Source: Amycolatopsis sp. CA-128772 (GTDB lineage Bacteria; Actinomycetota; Actinomycetes; Mycobacteriales; Pseudonocardiaceae). Taken from it: a DNA stretch of 64,000 bases. The translations under genes and the position numbers were made by a program. The DNA lies in the NCBI RefSeq assembly GCF_002904295.1, contig NZ_PPHG01000052.1, positions 1 through 64,000 on the forward strand, given 5' to 3'. This document shows positions 1-8,591 of the stretch, in pieces. The notes under the pieces are model-generated. The model saw only the letters and a list, made by a program, of their open reading frames with translations, searched no databases and had not been told where the DNA came from. Positions within the stretch are counted from its first letter, which is position 1; every line of letters begins with the position of its first letter.

Positions 1-357
1 ACGCCGACCACGCCCACCACGACGACGACCACGTCCACGCAGGTCCCGGGAACGTGCAAGGTGACCCACCGGGTGGTCAGCTCCTGGCCGACGGGCTACA
101 CGGGCGAGATAGTCATCCAGAACGGCGGCACCCCGGTCACCCAGTGGACCCTGACGTTCTCGGCCCCGGGCGTGACGATCACCCAGGGCTGGAACGGAAC
201 CTGGACCGACACGGGCGACACGGTCAAGGTCGAGAACACCTCGTGGAACGGCAATCTGGGCACAGGAGCAACAGCAACCCTGGGCTACAACGCCAACTAC
301 ACGGGCGGCACCCCACCGTTCCAGTCCCCGACTTTGAACGGCGCATCCTGCAACTGA
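1..357 (+). CDS. Secreted CBM2-domain protein, 3' end only
   Basis: This is the C-terminal part of a secreted carbohydrate-active protein whose start lies outside the window. The reading frame is open from base 1. It begins with a Thr/Pro linker of the kind that joins a catalytic domain to a binding module. A complete family-2 carbohydrate-binding module (CBM2) follows, seen in its Cys near the start, the conserved Trp residues (TQW, GWNGTW, SWN) and a C-terminal Cys before the stop. CBM2 modules bind cellulose or xylan. The same module ends two other proteins in this window (stops at 22759 and 56382), so it probably belongs to the same plant-wall-degrading secretome. The catalytic domain cannot be known from here. 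Confidence 0.9.
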   Translation, partial: TPTTPTTTTTTSTQVPGTCKVTHRVVSSWPTGYTGEIVIQNGGTPVTQWTLTFSAPGVTITQGWNGTWTDTGDTVKVENTSWNGNLGTGATATLGYNANYTGGTPPFQSPTLNGASCN

Positions 358-362
358 TTTCC

Positions 363-406
363 ACCGGCCCGGCCGGCTGCCCTTCGCGGCAGCCGGCCGG
401 GCCGGT
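363..406. terminator. Bidirectional terminator hairpin
   Basis: A perfect 19-bp inverted repeat (363-381 and 388-406) with a 6-nt CTTCGC loop lies between two convergent genes, just after the CBM2 stop codon and touching the stop of the SEFIR gene. There is no U-tract, as is common in high-GC actinomycetes. It can serve both transcripts. Confidence 0.8.
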
Positions 407-1533
407 CACCGCGGGCCGCGGAACAGGACGGTCAGCAGCTCCGCGGCCGCGTCCCGGGTGAACGCGGACAGGATGTAGTGGTCGGCGATCGCGGGGAGGA
501 ACGCCAGCGGGATCTCGTCGGGCGAGCGGCCCGGCAGGACGACCGGCAGCACCTTCTTCGTCCACTGGTCGGGGTCGCGGTGCAGGAGGTCGGCCAGCCG
601 GTTGTACTCCGACCGGATACCGCGGTGGCGGGCCGGGTCGGTGAGTTCGCCGTTGCCCACCGCGCGGTACGCCGGCGACGCGACGACGATCACGTAGTCC
701 GTGCGCAGGATCTGGGTTGCGGTCCACTGGTCCCAGTTGCGGCGGCCGTCCAGACCGTCCTGATCGAACCGCACGTCGACACCTTCACTCTCGAGGAGCG
801 TGCACAGCTTCATGACGGACTTCCTGTGCGCCAAGGATTCCTGCGCGTAGGAGACGAACACCCGAGGCGCACCGTCCGCCACCGTCGTGGCCGGGACGTC
901 CCGTTCCGGTGCTTCGGGGAGCCGGACGGTGAACGCGTCCGGCCTGCCGCTCGCGCGGACGCCGAGTTCGCCGTCCGGCGCGAGGTGGTAGGCACCGCCG
1001 GCCAGCACCGGCAGGTCGGTCCGGTCCGGCTGGGTCAGCAGGACCAGCCATGCGGTGTGCGTCCCGGCGTGGACCCCGCCGGAATGCCGCCACCGCACCC
1101 GCGCGCTTCCCAGACCGAAGCAGGCCACGTCCGGCTGGACGGCAGGCAGCGCGACGTTGGCTTCGCTCGCGTCAGCCGCCCATCGGGAACGGTCGTTGGC
1201 GGGGACGAAGTTGAGCTGCCCGGTCAGCTGGTAGGTGTGCGCCGGCTCGGCCGCTGTGACCGTGCGCGGGATCGCGTCGACCACCATCACGTCAGCGGCG
1301 TCGAACGCGAATTGCACCTCCGCCCAAGCCGGCGGTGTTTCTCCCGCCGGCACGTCGAATTCGTAGTTCACGCGGACAAGGTGGGCCGCGTGTCCTTCGA
1401 AGCCGGCCGGCAGCGGATCGATCCGGTGCAGCTGCCAGCCGGAGAACCGGATCAGGCCGATCTCGATGCCGTCCGGCGCCAGATCGACCGATTTGACTTC
1501 GATGTCGAGGAACAGCGGAACACTGGCCGCCAT
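406..1533 (-). CDS. SEFIR/TIR-fold effector-like protein
   Basis: The protein has 375 residues. Residues 1-215 are a beta-rich region I do not recognise. Residues 224-375 are a SEFIR (TIR-superfamily) domain: RVFVSYA at 224-230, an aspartate-rich segment ending WDQW, a hydrophobic YVIVVASP strand and a KVLPVVLPG strand. SEFIR domains act as homotypic adaptors in eukaryotes; bacterial TIR-like domains can be NADases or adaptors. I cannot see which applies here. The start (ATG at 1533) has a GGGAAGGG ribosome site directly upstream. It is the last gene of the leftward arm, 38 bp after the caspase gene, the usual place for an effector. A second SEFIR protein is encoded at 30261-30851 with the same YAxES/SDYVVVVASP layout. 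Confidence 0.75.
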   Translation of the reverse strand: MAASVPLFLDIEVKSVDLAPDGIEIGLIRFSGWQLHRIDPLPAGFEGHAAHLVRVNYEFDVPAGETPPAWAEVQFAFDAADVMVVDAIPRTVTAAEPAHTYQLTGQLNFVPANDRSRWAADASEANVALPAVQPDVACFGLGSARVRWRHSGGVHAGTHTAWLVLLTQPDRTDLPVLAGGAYHLAPDGELGVRASGRPDAFTVRLPEAPERDVPATTVADGAPRVFVSYAQESLAHRKSVMKLCTLLESEGVDVRFDQDGLDGRRNWDQWTATQILRTDYVIVVASPAYRAVGNGELTDPARHRGIRSEYNRLADLLHRDPDQWTKKVLPVVLPGRSPDEIPLAFLPAIADHYILSAFTRDAAAELLTVLFRGPR

Positions 1534-1571
1534 TCCCTTCCCCGGCGATGAACGCACGGATCCTCCCTCGG

Positions 1572-3428
1572 TCAGACGGGTGTGACTTCTTCGACCGGGC
1601 AACGGACGCCGTCCGGCGCCGGCGCGGGCACGAGGTCGAAATCGATGGTGCGCACCGCGAAGGCCACCGCGTCGCCCTGGGAACTCGAGCCCCTCGCCGG
1701 GCGGAGACCGCGGCTCAGGGCCGACCGGATGCCGTTCTGCTCGAGGATGCGGCTGTCCACCGGTTCGGCCGTTGCCAGCACGACGATCGTCTCCGGGCGG
1801 GGGCCGCCGCGGGGGAGGGCGGTGGGCCAGCTCAACGGCACGCCCTTCAGCGTGCCGGTCAGGTCGTTGCCGCCGAAGGTGTACCGGCCGCCGCGGGTGA
1901 GGCGGACGCCGCTGGGGGACGACGGGTTCAGGACCGAGATTCCCGCGGCCACGCCGATGTCGAGCAGGGAGACGTAGACCGGGTCCGGGCTTTCGTTGCG
2001 CACGCGGACGTAGACCGGCTGGTCCACGGGGAGTGCGGCACCGGCGAGCGGCAGCGGCACCGCCCGGCCGCCCTCGACGCGCCCGAACTCGATCGACACC
2101 GGCAGCGGCAGCGCCTCCCCCGGTCCCTCGGTGAGACAACGCAGCGCGTGGGCCCGGGACAGCCGGGTCAGGTCCCGTACCACCTGCCGGACCCCCTCCG
2201 CCCCGGCCGGGCGAGGCCGGTGCAGCGGCCCGGATTCGTCGCGCACGGTCAGGCCCCCGGCGTCGTGGGCGACCTGGACGGGGCACTCCTCGCCGGGGCC
2301 GGCCAGGCGCAGCAGCGGGGCGAGCTCGATGGCTTGGACAAGCGAAGGGGGGTGCGAACCGGACGGCACCAGCCGGACCGGCAGCACCGGCGCGGCCGTG
2401 CGCACCGGGTGCGCCCGCGCGCCGATCGGCAGCGCCGTCACCGGGGGCCGCAGCTCGCCCCAGGCGGCCGCCGCGTCGACCCGGTCGACGCGCACCTGTC
2501 CGAGCCGCCGGCCGCCGTCCGATCCGGCCAGGATGACGAACTCGTCGCCGGGGACGACGCCGAGGAGCGCGGCGCCGCCCAAGCGTACCCGGCCCGCCAC
2601 CACGGCGGCCGGCAGCGTCGCGACCGGGTCGGTCTCGGCCACGTCGAACAGCAGCCGCCGCGCCGGTCCCTCGGCCTCCGGCCGCTGGCCGGGCAGCTGC
2701 GCGAGCACGCGCCGGCGCACCCGGTCGACGACCGTCGCCCACGAGACCGCCACCTCGCTGCCCCTGGCCTCGGCCAGGGTCCGGACCAGCGCGTCGGTCA
2801 GCAGCCCGGTCCGGACCCCGTCGGCGTTGAGGTATTCGTACGCGGACTGCTCCGGCGCACAGGCCACGATGCGCACGGCGTGCGGGTTGCCGGCCGGCGT
2901 CCACCCGTCGAGCCCTGCTTCGGTGCGCCGCAACCGGTCGAGGTGCGCGGCGATGGTCCGGTACGGCACCGGCGCGAGCCGTGCCTTGACGACCTTTCCC
3001 GGCGCGCGGGACAGGTGCCCGGCGTGGCAGCTGTCGAGCACGACCGTGACGTTGTCCGTCTTCGCGGTCAGCTGCCGGAGCAGGAGCGACAACTCGAGCG
3101 AGGTGATCCCCCGGAAGTCGTCCGGGGTGGGCTCGGCGTAGTCGACCGGCGCGATGAACGGCACCGCCCCGCCCGACGGCGCCTCGCTGCGGCCGCCGTG
3201 GCCGGTGTAGTACACGACGGCCGCGTCCCCCTCGCCGGTTCCGGCGATGAACCGCGCGTAGGCGGCAAGGATTCCGGCCCGGGTCGCTTCCGCGCCCTCG
3301 CACGTGGTGCTGCCGAAACCCCAGCCGGCCAACGCCCCGGCCATCGCCGCGACATCCTGCCCGACGCCGGCCAGCCGGCCGGTCTGCGCGCCGATCAGCA
3401 GCGCCCGGCGCGCTCCCGCCGGGCTCAT
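1572..3428 (-). CDS. Caspase-like (peptidase C14) protease
   Basis: The protein has 618 residues. The N-terminal 250 residues form a caspase fold: an ALLIGAQ first strand, the catalytic His in YYTGHGG (H77) and the catalytic Cys in LDSCHAG (C134). Both dyad residues are present, so it should be an active cysteine protease; prokaryotic caspase-like enzymes usually prefer basic residues at P1. The C-terminal part (about residues 430-560) resembles the DUF4384 domain often fused to bacterial caspases, with a YVSLLDIG strand followed by an NPSSP turn. There is no signal peptide or membrane segment. The ATG overlaps the TGA of the preceding gene (ATGA), so translation is coupled. Caspases of this kind are effectors or processing proteases in bacterial cell-death and conflict systems, which fits its neighbours, but the substrate is unknown. 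Confidence 0.85.
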   Translation of the reverse strand: MSPAGARRALLIGAQTGRLAGVGQDVAAMAGALAGWGFGSTTCEGAEATRAGILAAYARFIAGTGEGDAAVVYYTGHGGRSEAPSGGAVPFIAPVDYAEPTPDDFRGITSLELSLLLRQLTAKTDNVTVVLDSCHAGHLSRAPGKVVKARLAPVPYRTIAAHLDRLRRTEAGLDGWTPAGNPHAVRIVACAPEQSAYEYLNADGVRTGLLTDALVRTLAEARGSEVAVSWATVVDRVRRRVLAQLPGQRPEAEGPARRLLFDVAETDPVATLPAAVVAGRVRLGGAALLGVVPGDEFVILAGSDGGRRLGQVRVDRVDAAAAWGELRPPVTALPIGARAHPVRTAAPVLPVRLVPSGSHPPSLVQAIELAPLLRLAGPGEECPVQVAHDAGGLTVRDESGPLHRPRPAGAEGVRQVVRDLTRLSRAHALRCLTEGPGEALPLPVSIEFGRVEGGRAVPLPLAGAALPVDQPVYVRVRNESPDPVYVSLLDIGVAAGISVLNPSSPSGVRLTRGGRYTFGGNDLTGTLKGVPLSWPTALPRGGPRPETIVVLATAEPVDSRILEQNGIRSALSRGLRPARGSSSQGDAVAFAVRTIDFDLVPAPAPDGVRCPVEEVTPV

Positions 3429-4840
3429 CCGGCCGCCTGCGCAGCGGCCTTCAGCACGTTCCGCCACGGGTAGTCCGGGGGCACCGCGGCCCGCCGGAAC
3501 TCGGCGACGGCCTCGGCGGCGCGGCAGAGGCACCGTAGGGCGTGCAGGGCTGCGAGGTCCGCCGCGTCGGCGATCCCGGCCGCGATCGCCGCGTCGGCCC
3601 GGTCGGCGAACTCGCCCGCGACGACCTCCAGCGGACCACCGAACGGGCGCTCTTCGTCCAGGAAGGCCCCGAGGGACAGCAGCATCGCCGGGCCGGCCGG
3701 GTGCCCGGCGGGCAGTTCGCGCAGCGCCGCCAGCAGGCTTTCGGCCCCGGCGACCGCGTCGGCCCGGTCGCCGTCGCCGTCGAGCCGGTCCCGCAGCGCC
3801 AGGGTCACGGCCAGGACGAACCGGTCGGCGGCGGTGGCTTGCCCGTCGGCGACCATCGTGGCCAGCGCGACGAGCTCGTCGACGACGTCGACACCGAGCC
3901 CGGGGGCGTCCGGCCGGAGCAGCTCGGCGGCACGGGCCCAGATCGGCTCGCCGCCGCCCAGCTTCTCGTGCAGGGCGCGCCGCAACCGGTCACCGTCGGC
4001 CGGTGGGGGCGAGGCCGGCTTCGCCGGGACCGGGACCGGAACCGGCGCCGGCTCGGTGTCCACGACGACGGCGACCGGACGGTCGATCGGTGCGATCTCC
4101 ATGAGCGACTTCATGTCCGAGAACGAGAAGAACGTGTCCGACCCGCGGCGGCCCGGCCCCGGCGGCTGCGGGAACCGGTCCTGCAGCCGCTGCACCTTGG
4201 TCATCAGCCCCATCATCGCCTGCACGTCGATGCCGGCCCCGCCGGTGCCGCTGACCATGGTCTGCAGGATCTCGGCCAGGGCCAGCAGCGATTCGACGCC
4301 CCGGGCCAGGTCGGCCGAGGACGGGCCGCCGGCGAGCAGCTGCCGGAAGCAGGCAGCCGCCCGGTCGACGTCCGCCCGGACCTCCGGGGCGACACCCCCG
4401 CCCACGAGCTGCATCGCCATGTCCGGTGCCTGGAGCAGCTTGGTCGCCCGGCCCAGCCACAGCTGTCCCTGCTGGACCTGGCACATCTCGCGGTGGACCT
4501 GGCTCAGGTGCGGCGGTCTCAGGGCCTCGGCCAGCGCCGCGAGGCCGGCCACCCGGTCCCGCTCGTCCTGCGTGTGGGTGCCGTACCGCGCACCCAGCAG
4601 CCAGCCGAGCCGGGCGGCGACCTGGCCGCGCACGCTGTCGCCGGCCCGCAGGTGCTCGAGGCACTCTTCCAGGGCGGCGATCGCCTCGTCGAGGTCGGGC
4701 CGGGCCGCCGGGAGGCCGGGCCCGGTCCGCCAGTACTGCTGGGCGAGGGCCTGCGCGAGTCGGGTCAGGGGAGCCACTCTGGCCGGGCCCCGCAGGTTCG
4801 CCAGCTCGGCCTTCAGCCGCGTCACGGTGTCTTCGGTCAA
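3425..4840 (-). CDS. Alpha-helical (TPR-like) protein of the conflict operon
   Basis: The protein has 471 residues and is almost entirely helical. Ala/Leu-rich helices repeat in pairs in the N-terminal 230 and C-terminal 170 residues, like tetratricopeptide repeats. The two halves are joined by a Pro/Val-rich linker around residues 265-285. No enzyme motif is visible. It probably starts at TTG (4840) behind a GGGAAGGG site, 18 bp after the CHAT gene, and its stop overlaps the caspase start. In comparable systems such helical proteins link a sensor to the caspase or CHAT protease. An adaptor or regulatory-partner role here is inference. Confidence 0.6.
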   Translation of the reverse strand: MTEDTVTRLKAELANLRGPARVAPLTRLAQALAQQYWRTGPGLPAARPDLDEAIAALEECLEHLRAGDSVRGQVAARLGWLLGARYGTHTQDERDRVAGLAALAEALRPPHLSQVHREMCQVQQGQLWLGRATKLLQAPDMAMQLVGGGVAPEVRADVDRAAACFRQLLAGGPSSADLARGVESLLALAEILQTMVSGTGGAGIDVQAMMGLMTKVQRLQDRFPQPPGPGRRGSDTFFSFSDMKSLMEIAPIDRPVAVVVDTEPAPVPVPVPAKPASPPPADGDRLRRALHEKLGGGEPIWARAAELLRPDAPGLGVDVVDELVALATMVADGQATAADRFVLAVTLALRDRLDGDGDRADAVAGAESLLAALRELPAGHPAGPAMLLSLGAFLDEERPFGGPLEVVAGEFADRADAAIAAGIADAADLAALHALRCLCRAAEAVAEFRRAAVPPDYPWRNVLKAAAQAAG

Positions 4841-4858
4841 CGGTTCGTCCCTTCCCGG

Positions 4859-7594
4859 TCAGTGTCCGAAGTGGAGGAAGCCGGCCCAGGCGGCCACCGG
4901 CGCCGGTTCGCCGTGCGGCACTGCCGCCAGGAGTTCCGCGGGCATGCCCGCCGGGGGCACCCGCCCGGGGTCGAGCATCCACATCTGGGCCTGCCGCAAC
5001 GCCCGCCGGGGCGGCAGGCCCTCCCGGCGGCAGTAGTGGTGGAACAGGTACATCAGCGACGGGGTCTGCGCGTCCGGGATGCTCCACTGGGTGGACAGGA
5101 CCGACCGGACCCCGCCGGTCAGGAACGCGGTGCCGAGGCTGTACGCCTCGTCGTAGCCGTGCACCGACCGCCCGGTGTTGCAGGCGGCGAGGACGACCAA
5201 CCCGACCCGGCGCTCCGGCGCGGCCACGAGCAGTTCCAGGATCTCCTCGGCGGACAGCTCGCCGCCGGCTTCGGCCGGATCGTCCGCCGCCAGCAGGAGG
5301 AACGCCTCGGCGTCCTCGAGCCCGGCGGCGAACGAGCCGTGGCAGGCGAGGTGGAGCATCGCCCCCGCGCCGGGCCCGGGATCGGCGAGCCACCGGCGGA
5401 CCTCGTCCGCGGTACCGCGGCCGGACGGGCTGACCGTCCCGTTGGGCCGGCGGCCGACGTAGCGCGCACCCCGGTAGAACGCCTGCCGGACGGTGTACGC
5501 CTCGAGCCCGGCGGCGTCGAGGTCGAGCTCGGGGTCGCCGGTGTCCGGGTCACCGACCACCAGCCCCCCGGCGGACAGCGCAACCGGTTCGCGCGCGGCG
5601 TTTTCGCACAGCAGCTGGGCGGAAACCGCCTGCGAGAGCTCGGCCAGCTCGACCGCGTACACCCCGTCCCCGCGCCGCGCGGCCTGCCACGGGATGCGGG
5701 CCAGGTCGCCCATCGGGATCAGCACGATCCGGGGCACCGGGCCGCCGGCGCGCGGCCCGAAGTACCCCTCCAGCAGCGGGCCCATCGCCGCGCCCCACGC
5801 CCAGTCGCACAGCGGGTCGAAGCTTTCGACGAGCGCATCGTCGTCCGGCGCCGCCGAAAGGTCCCGAGCCGAGAGGTCCCGAGCCGACCGGCCGGCGAGG
5901 GCCGTCAGGTAGCGTTCCACACCCTCGTCGTCCCGCACCGAAAGCTCGGGCAGGACCATCCACGCCAGCGGGCCGCCGGCCGGCGCGATGAGCGCCAGTC
6001 CCGGCAACGGCGGCTCGGCGGGGACGAGGTAGACGAGCGCGTCCGCGGCCAGGCTCGAGAGCGCGGCACGGATTTCGCCGACGTCGGGCGGGTCCAGCAG
6101 GCTCCCGGTTCCCCCGGCGAGCACCGACAGCACTTCGCGACGGAGACCACCGGAATCGGCGCCTTCGGTCTCCCAGCGCCGGGCCAGCTCCGCGTGCCCA
6201 GCTGCTTCGAGACGGGCCGGCACCTTCGCGAGCTCGGTCGCGGCGAACAGCATCAGGCCCCGGCCGGTGTCGAGGGCGCGCAACGCAGCCGCGAGGTTGT
6301 CCGCCTTCAGGCACCGGCGCGCCAGCTCGAAGGCGTCACGGGCGGCGTCGCGGATCGTGATCTTCGCCCCGGCCGCGTCGGATTCCAGCAGGACGCGCCA
6401 GGCGTAGCTGCGCTGGGCGAGCAGGCCGGTCTCCTCCACGTCCTGCAGCTGCCCGGTCCGCTCCCGGATCTGCCCGAGCAGGTCGTTGACCGCGGCCCAG
6501 TGCGGGTGCTGCGGGCCGTCGAGTTCGGCCCGTGCGCGTTGCAGCAGTTCGTCGGCTTCGTCGAGACCGTCGGTGTTGCCGGCCAGTTCCGATTGCCGGA
6601 ACAGGCCGGCAGCTACGGAGTACAGGCAGAACGCGTGCTGCGGGTGCCCGGGCGGCAGCAGGGCCTGCGCCTTCCGCAGGTGGCCGATCGCCAGGCCGAC
6701 GCGGCCGGCGTCGGTCTCCCGGTTGCCCCGCAGGTAGGCGCCACCCAGCGTGAGGTGGCTCACCGCACGGTCGAAGGCGGCGGCACCGGGACGTTCGGCC
6801 ATGGCCTCCAGTTCGGCGAGCCGGTCCGCCGCGAGCAGGTCGTCTCCTTCGCCCGGCGCTGCGCCCACCAGGGCCCGCATCGGTTCCATCCGGATCGCGG
6901 TGTCGGCCATCACCTGCCGGAGGGTGTCGTGGCCCGGCAGGTCCCGGGCCGCGCGTGCGGCGGTGTCGTACCACCTGAGCATCCCGGCGTGGTCGCCCTG
7001 CTGGTTCGCGGCGAAGGCGCGGACCATGGGTTCGAGCGCGGCCAGCAGCGGGGCGAACTCCGGCCGGTCCCGGAACCCGTCGATGTGCCCGGCCAGCTCG
7101 GCGGGCGCCCGGTGCAGCACGCTCTCGTCGCCCTCGTGCAGGGCCCGCAGCAACCCGGACATCGTCCGCAGGAACCCGAGGGCCGGCGCGATCGCCGGGT
7201 TGTCCCCGGCGAGTTCGCCGAGGGTGCCCAGCTCCGCGTCGAGGGGCGCCAGATCGGTCAGCTGCCCCTGCAGGCCGGCGTGCATCATGGCCCCCATCCG
7301 GGCGAAGGTCCGCACGCGCGCCCACTCCGGGTGGGTGGGCGGATCGGCCTCGGCGAACCGCAGCAGTTCACCGGCGTGGGCCGCGTGTTCGGAGACCGCT
7401 TCCGTATTTCCCCGGAACAGCGCCATGAGCATCGCCGCCGCGATCCGGGCCCGGTGCGGGTGGTCCGCGCGCAGCCGGGACAGGCCGGCGACCACGTCGG
7501 CGACGTCGCTTTCCGTGCCACCGTCGGTGATCGCCCGGATCACCGCCGCCTGGCACCGCAGCACCACCGCGTCCTCTTCGAGCGTCCCGGTCAC
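4859..7594 (-). CDS. CHAT-domain protease with N-terminal helical repeats
   Basis: The protein has 911 residues. Residues 1-570 are helical repeats of TPR type. Residues 580-911 are a CHAT domain, a caspase-related cysteine protease fold (separin/caspase clan CD). Its signature is the catalytic His in HLACHG (H752) and the catalytic Cys in LAACNTG (C805), and the domain closes with the usual AWAGF strand. The GTG start at 7594 has an AGGAG site 4 bp upstream. CHAT proteases are triggered by associated sensors and cut either host proteins or pro-effectors; well-known cases pair with TPR proteins, as here. The next gene, also helical, may be its partner. Finding CHAT and a second caspase-fold protease in one operon raises the possibility of a proteolytic cascade. 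Confidence 0.88.
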   Translation of the reverse strand: MTGTLEEDAVVLRCQAAVIRAITDGGTESDVADVVAGLSRLRADHPHRARIAAAMLMALFRGNTEAVSEHAAHAGELLRFAEADPPTHPEWARVRTFARMGAMMHAGLQGQLTDLAPLDAELGTLGELAGDNPAIAPALGFLRTMSGLLRALHEGDESVLHRAPAELAGHIDGFRDRPEFAPLLAALEPMVRAFAANQQGDHAGMLRWYDTAARAARDLPGHDTLRQVMADTAIRMEPMRALVGAAPGEGDDLLAADRLAELEAMAERPGAAAFDRAVSHLTLGGAYLRGNRETDAGRVGLAIGHLRKAQALLPPGHPQHAFCLYSVAAGLFRQSELAGNTDGLDEADELLQRARAELDGPQHPHWAAVNDLLGQIRERTGQLQDVEETGLLAQRSYAWRVLLESDAAGAKITIRDAARDAFELARRCLKADNLAAALRALDTGRGLMLFAATELAKVPARLEAAGHAELARRWETEGADSGGLRREVLSVLAGGTGSLLDPPDVGEIRAALSSLAADALVYLVPAEPPLPGLALIAPAGGPLAWMVLPELSVRDDEGVERYLTALAGRSARDLSARDLSAAPDDDALVESFDPLCDWAWGAAMGPLLEGYFGPRAGGPVPRIVLIPMGDLARIPWQAARRGDGVYAVELAELSQAVSAQLLCENAAREPVALSAGGLVVGDPDTGDPELDLDAAGLEAYTVRQAFYRGARYVGRRPNGTVSPSGRGTADEVRRWLADPGPGAGAMLHLACHGSFAAGLEDAEAFLLLAADDPAEAGGELSAEEILELLVAAPERRVGLVVLAACNTGRSVHGYDEAYSLGTAFLTGGVRSVLSTQWSIPDAQTPSLMYLFHHYCRREGLPPRRALRQAQMWMLDPGRVPPAGMPAELLAAVPHGEPAPVAAWAGFLHFGH

Positions 7595-7628
7595 TGCGCT
7601 CCTCCTGCTCCTCCGTGCCGCGCGGCCG

Positions 7629-8591
7629 TCAGGACGCGGTTCGCCTGCCGTGCGCGCTCCCCCGGCCGGCGACGATCGCGAGGACGGCCGCGACGAGCCG
7701 GTCGGTCGACGCCCGGTCCGCCAGCGCGGCGATCCGCGCGTCCGCCGGCTCTTCGAACACCGCGCGCACGACGTCCACCACCACGGTCCGGGCGTCCTCG
7801 CCGCGCGCCAGCCGGGTCCCGATCGCGGTCACCGCCACCCCGGCCAGCTCGGTGAGCACCGCCTCGGCCGCCTGATGACGCGCGGGGTCGGCCGGCTCGC
7901 CGAGCTCCGGCGGTGCCGCCGGCGGCAGCGGGATCCGCTTGCGCCCCAGCGGTCTTTCGACGTAGTCGTCGAACCACCGCGGCCGGCTGCGCATGGCCGC
8001 CACCACGGCGTCCACGTCACGCTCGACCGCCCGCCGCGCGGCTTCGAAGTCCCCGCCCGTCCGCATCGCCCGGCGCGCCGCCCACGTGCCGACGGGCCAG
8101 ATCCCGGCGCCCGCGGCCACTTCGTGGCCCGCGAACTCCAGCATGTCGACGGCGAGTTCCAGCAGGCTCTGCCGGCCCCCGAGCTTCATGGCCAGCCAGG
8201 CGGGCACGCGGGGCCGTTGCAGGGCCCCGCGCGCGCCCCGACGGCGGCGGTAGGCGTCGACGGTGACCGCGGTGAGCCGTGTCCGGACCCACCCCTCGAG
8301 GTTGTGCACCGGCACGCGGACGTTCCGGAACAGGTCGTCGAGGACGGCGTCCATGTCGTCGTGGAACCGGTCGAGGCACTCGTCCGCGAGCGAGGAAACC
8401 GCCGTCGCACACCGGAAGTGGCCCCGGTTCAGCTCCAGCTTCTTCGTCAGCTGCCCGAAGACGACCGGCTGCACGATCCCGTACAGGTCGGCGCGCAGCA
8501 GCTTGCGTTCCCCCTCGGACGCCAGGGCGGCGTAACCGGCCAGTTCCCCCTGCCGCGCCAGGTCCCGCGCGGCAGGCGGCGAGCCGGTCAC
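7629..8591 (-). CDS. Sigma-factor-region-2-like protein, function unknown
   Basis: The protein has 320 residues. Residues 20-115 carry the outline of an ECF-sigma region 2: an acidic helix (DECLDRFHDDMD), then a Leu-rich stretch, then the sequence GWVRTRLTAVTVDAYRRRRG, which matches the usual 'WL..IARN...D..RRR' pattern. A recognisable region 4 (-35 binding) is not evident; the C-terminal 200 residues are helical and Ala/Arg-rich. The GTG start overlaps the TGA of the PP2C gene (GTGA). It may be a sigma-derived adaptor rather than a true transcription factor. The assignment rests on motif shape alone. Confidence 0.45.
   Translation of the reverse strand: MTGSPPAARDLARQGELAGYAALASEGERKLLRADLYGIVQPVVFGQLTKKLELNRGHFRCATAVSSLADECLDRFHDDMDAVLDDLFRNVRVPVHNLEGWVRTRLTAVTVDAYRRRRGARGALQRPRVPAWLAMKLGGRQSLLELAVDMLEFAGHEVAAGAGIWPVGTWAARRAMRTGGDFEAARRAVERDVDAVVAAMRSRPRWFDDYVERPLGRKRIPLPPAAPPELGEPADPARHQAAEAVLTELAGVAVTAIGTRLARGEDARTVVVDVVRAVFEEPADARIAALADRASTDRLVAAVLAIVAGRGSAHGRRTAS

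Noticed and set aside
3542..7855. Very long + strand open frame (1437 codons) opposite the CHAT and helical-repeat genes
   Set aside because: It is an antisense shadow caused by GC-rich third positions. Its translation has biased Arg/Gly/Pro/Gln content and no domains, while the opposite strand encodes clear families.
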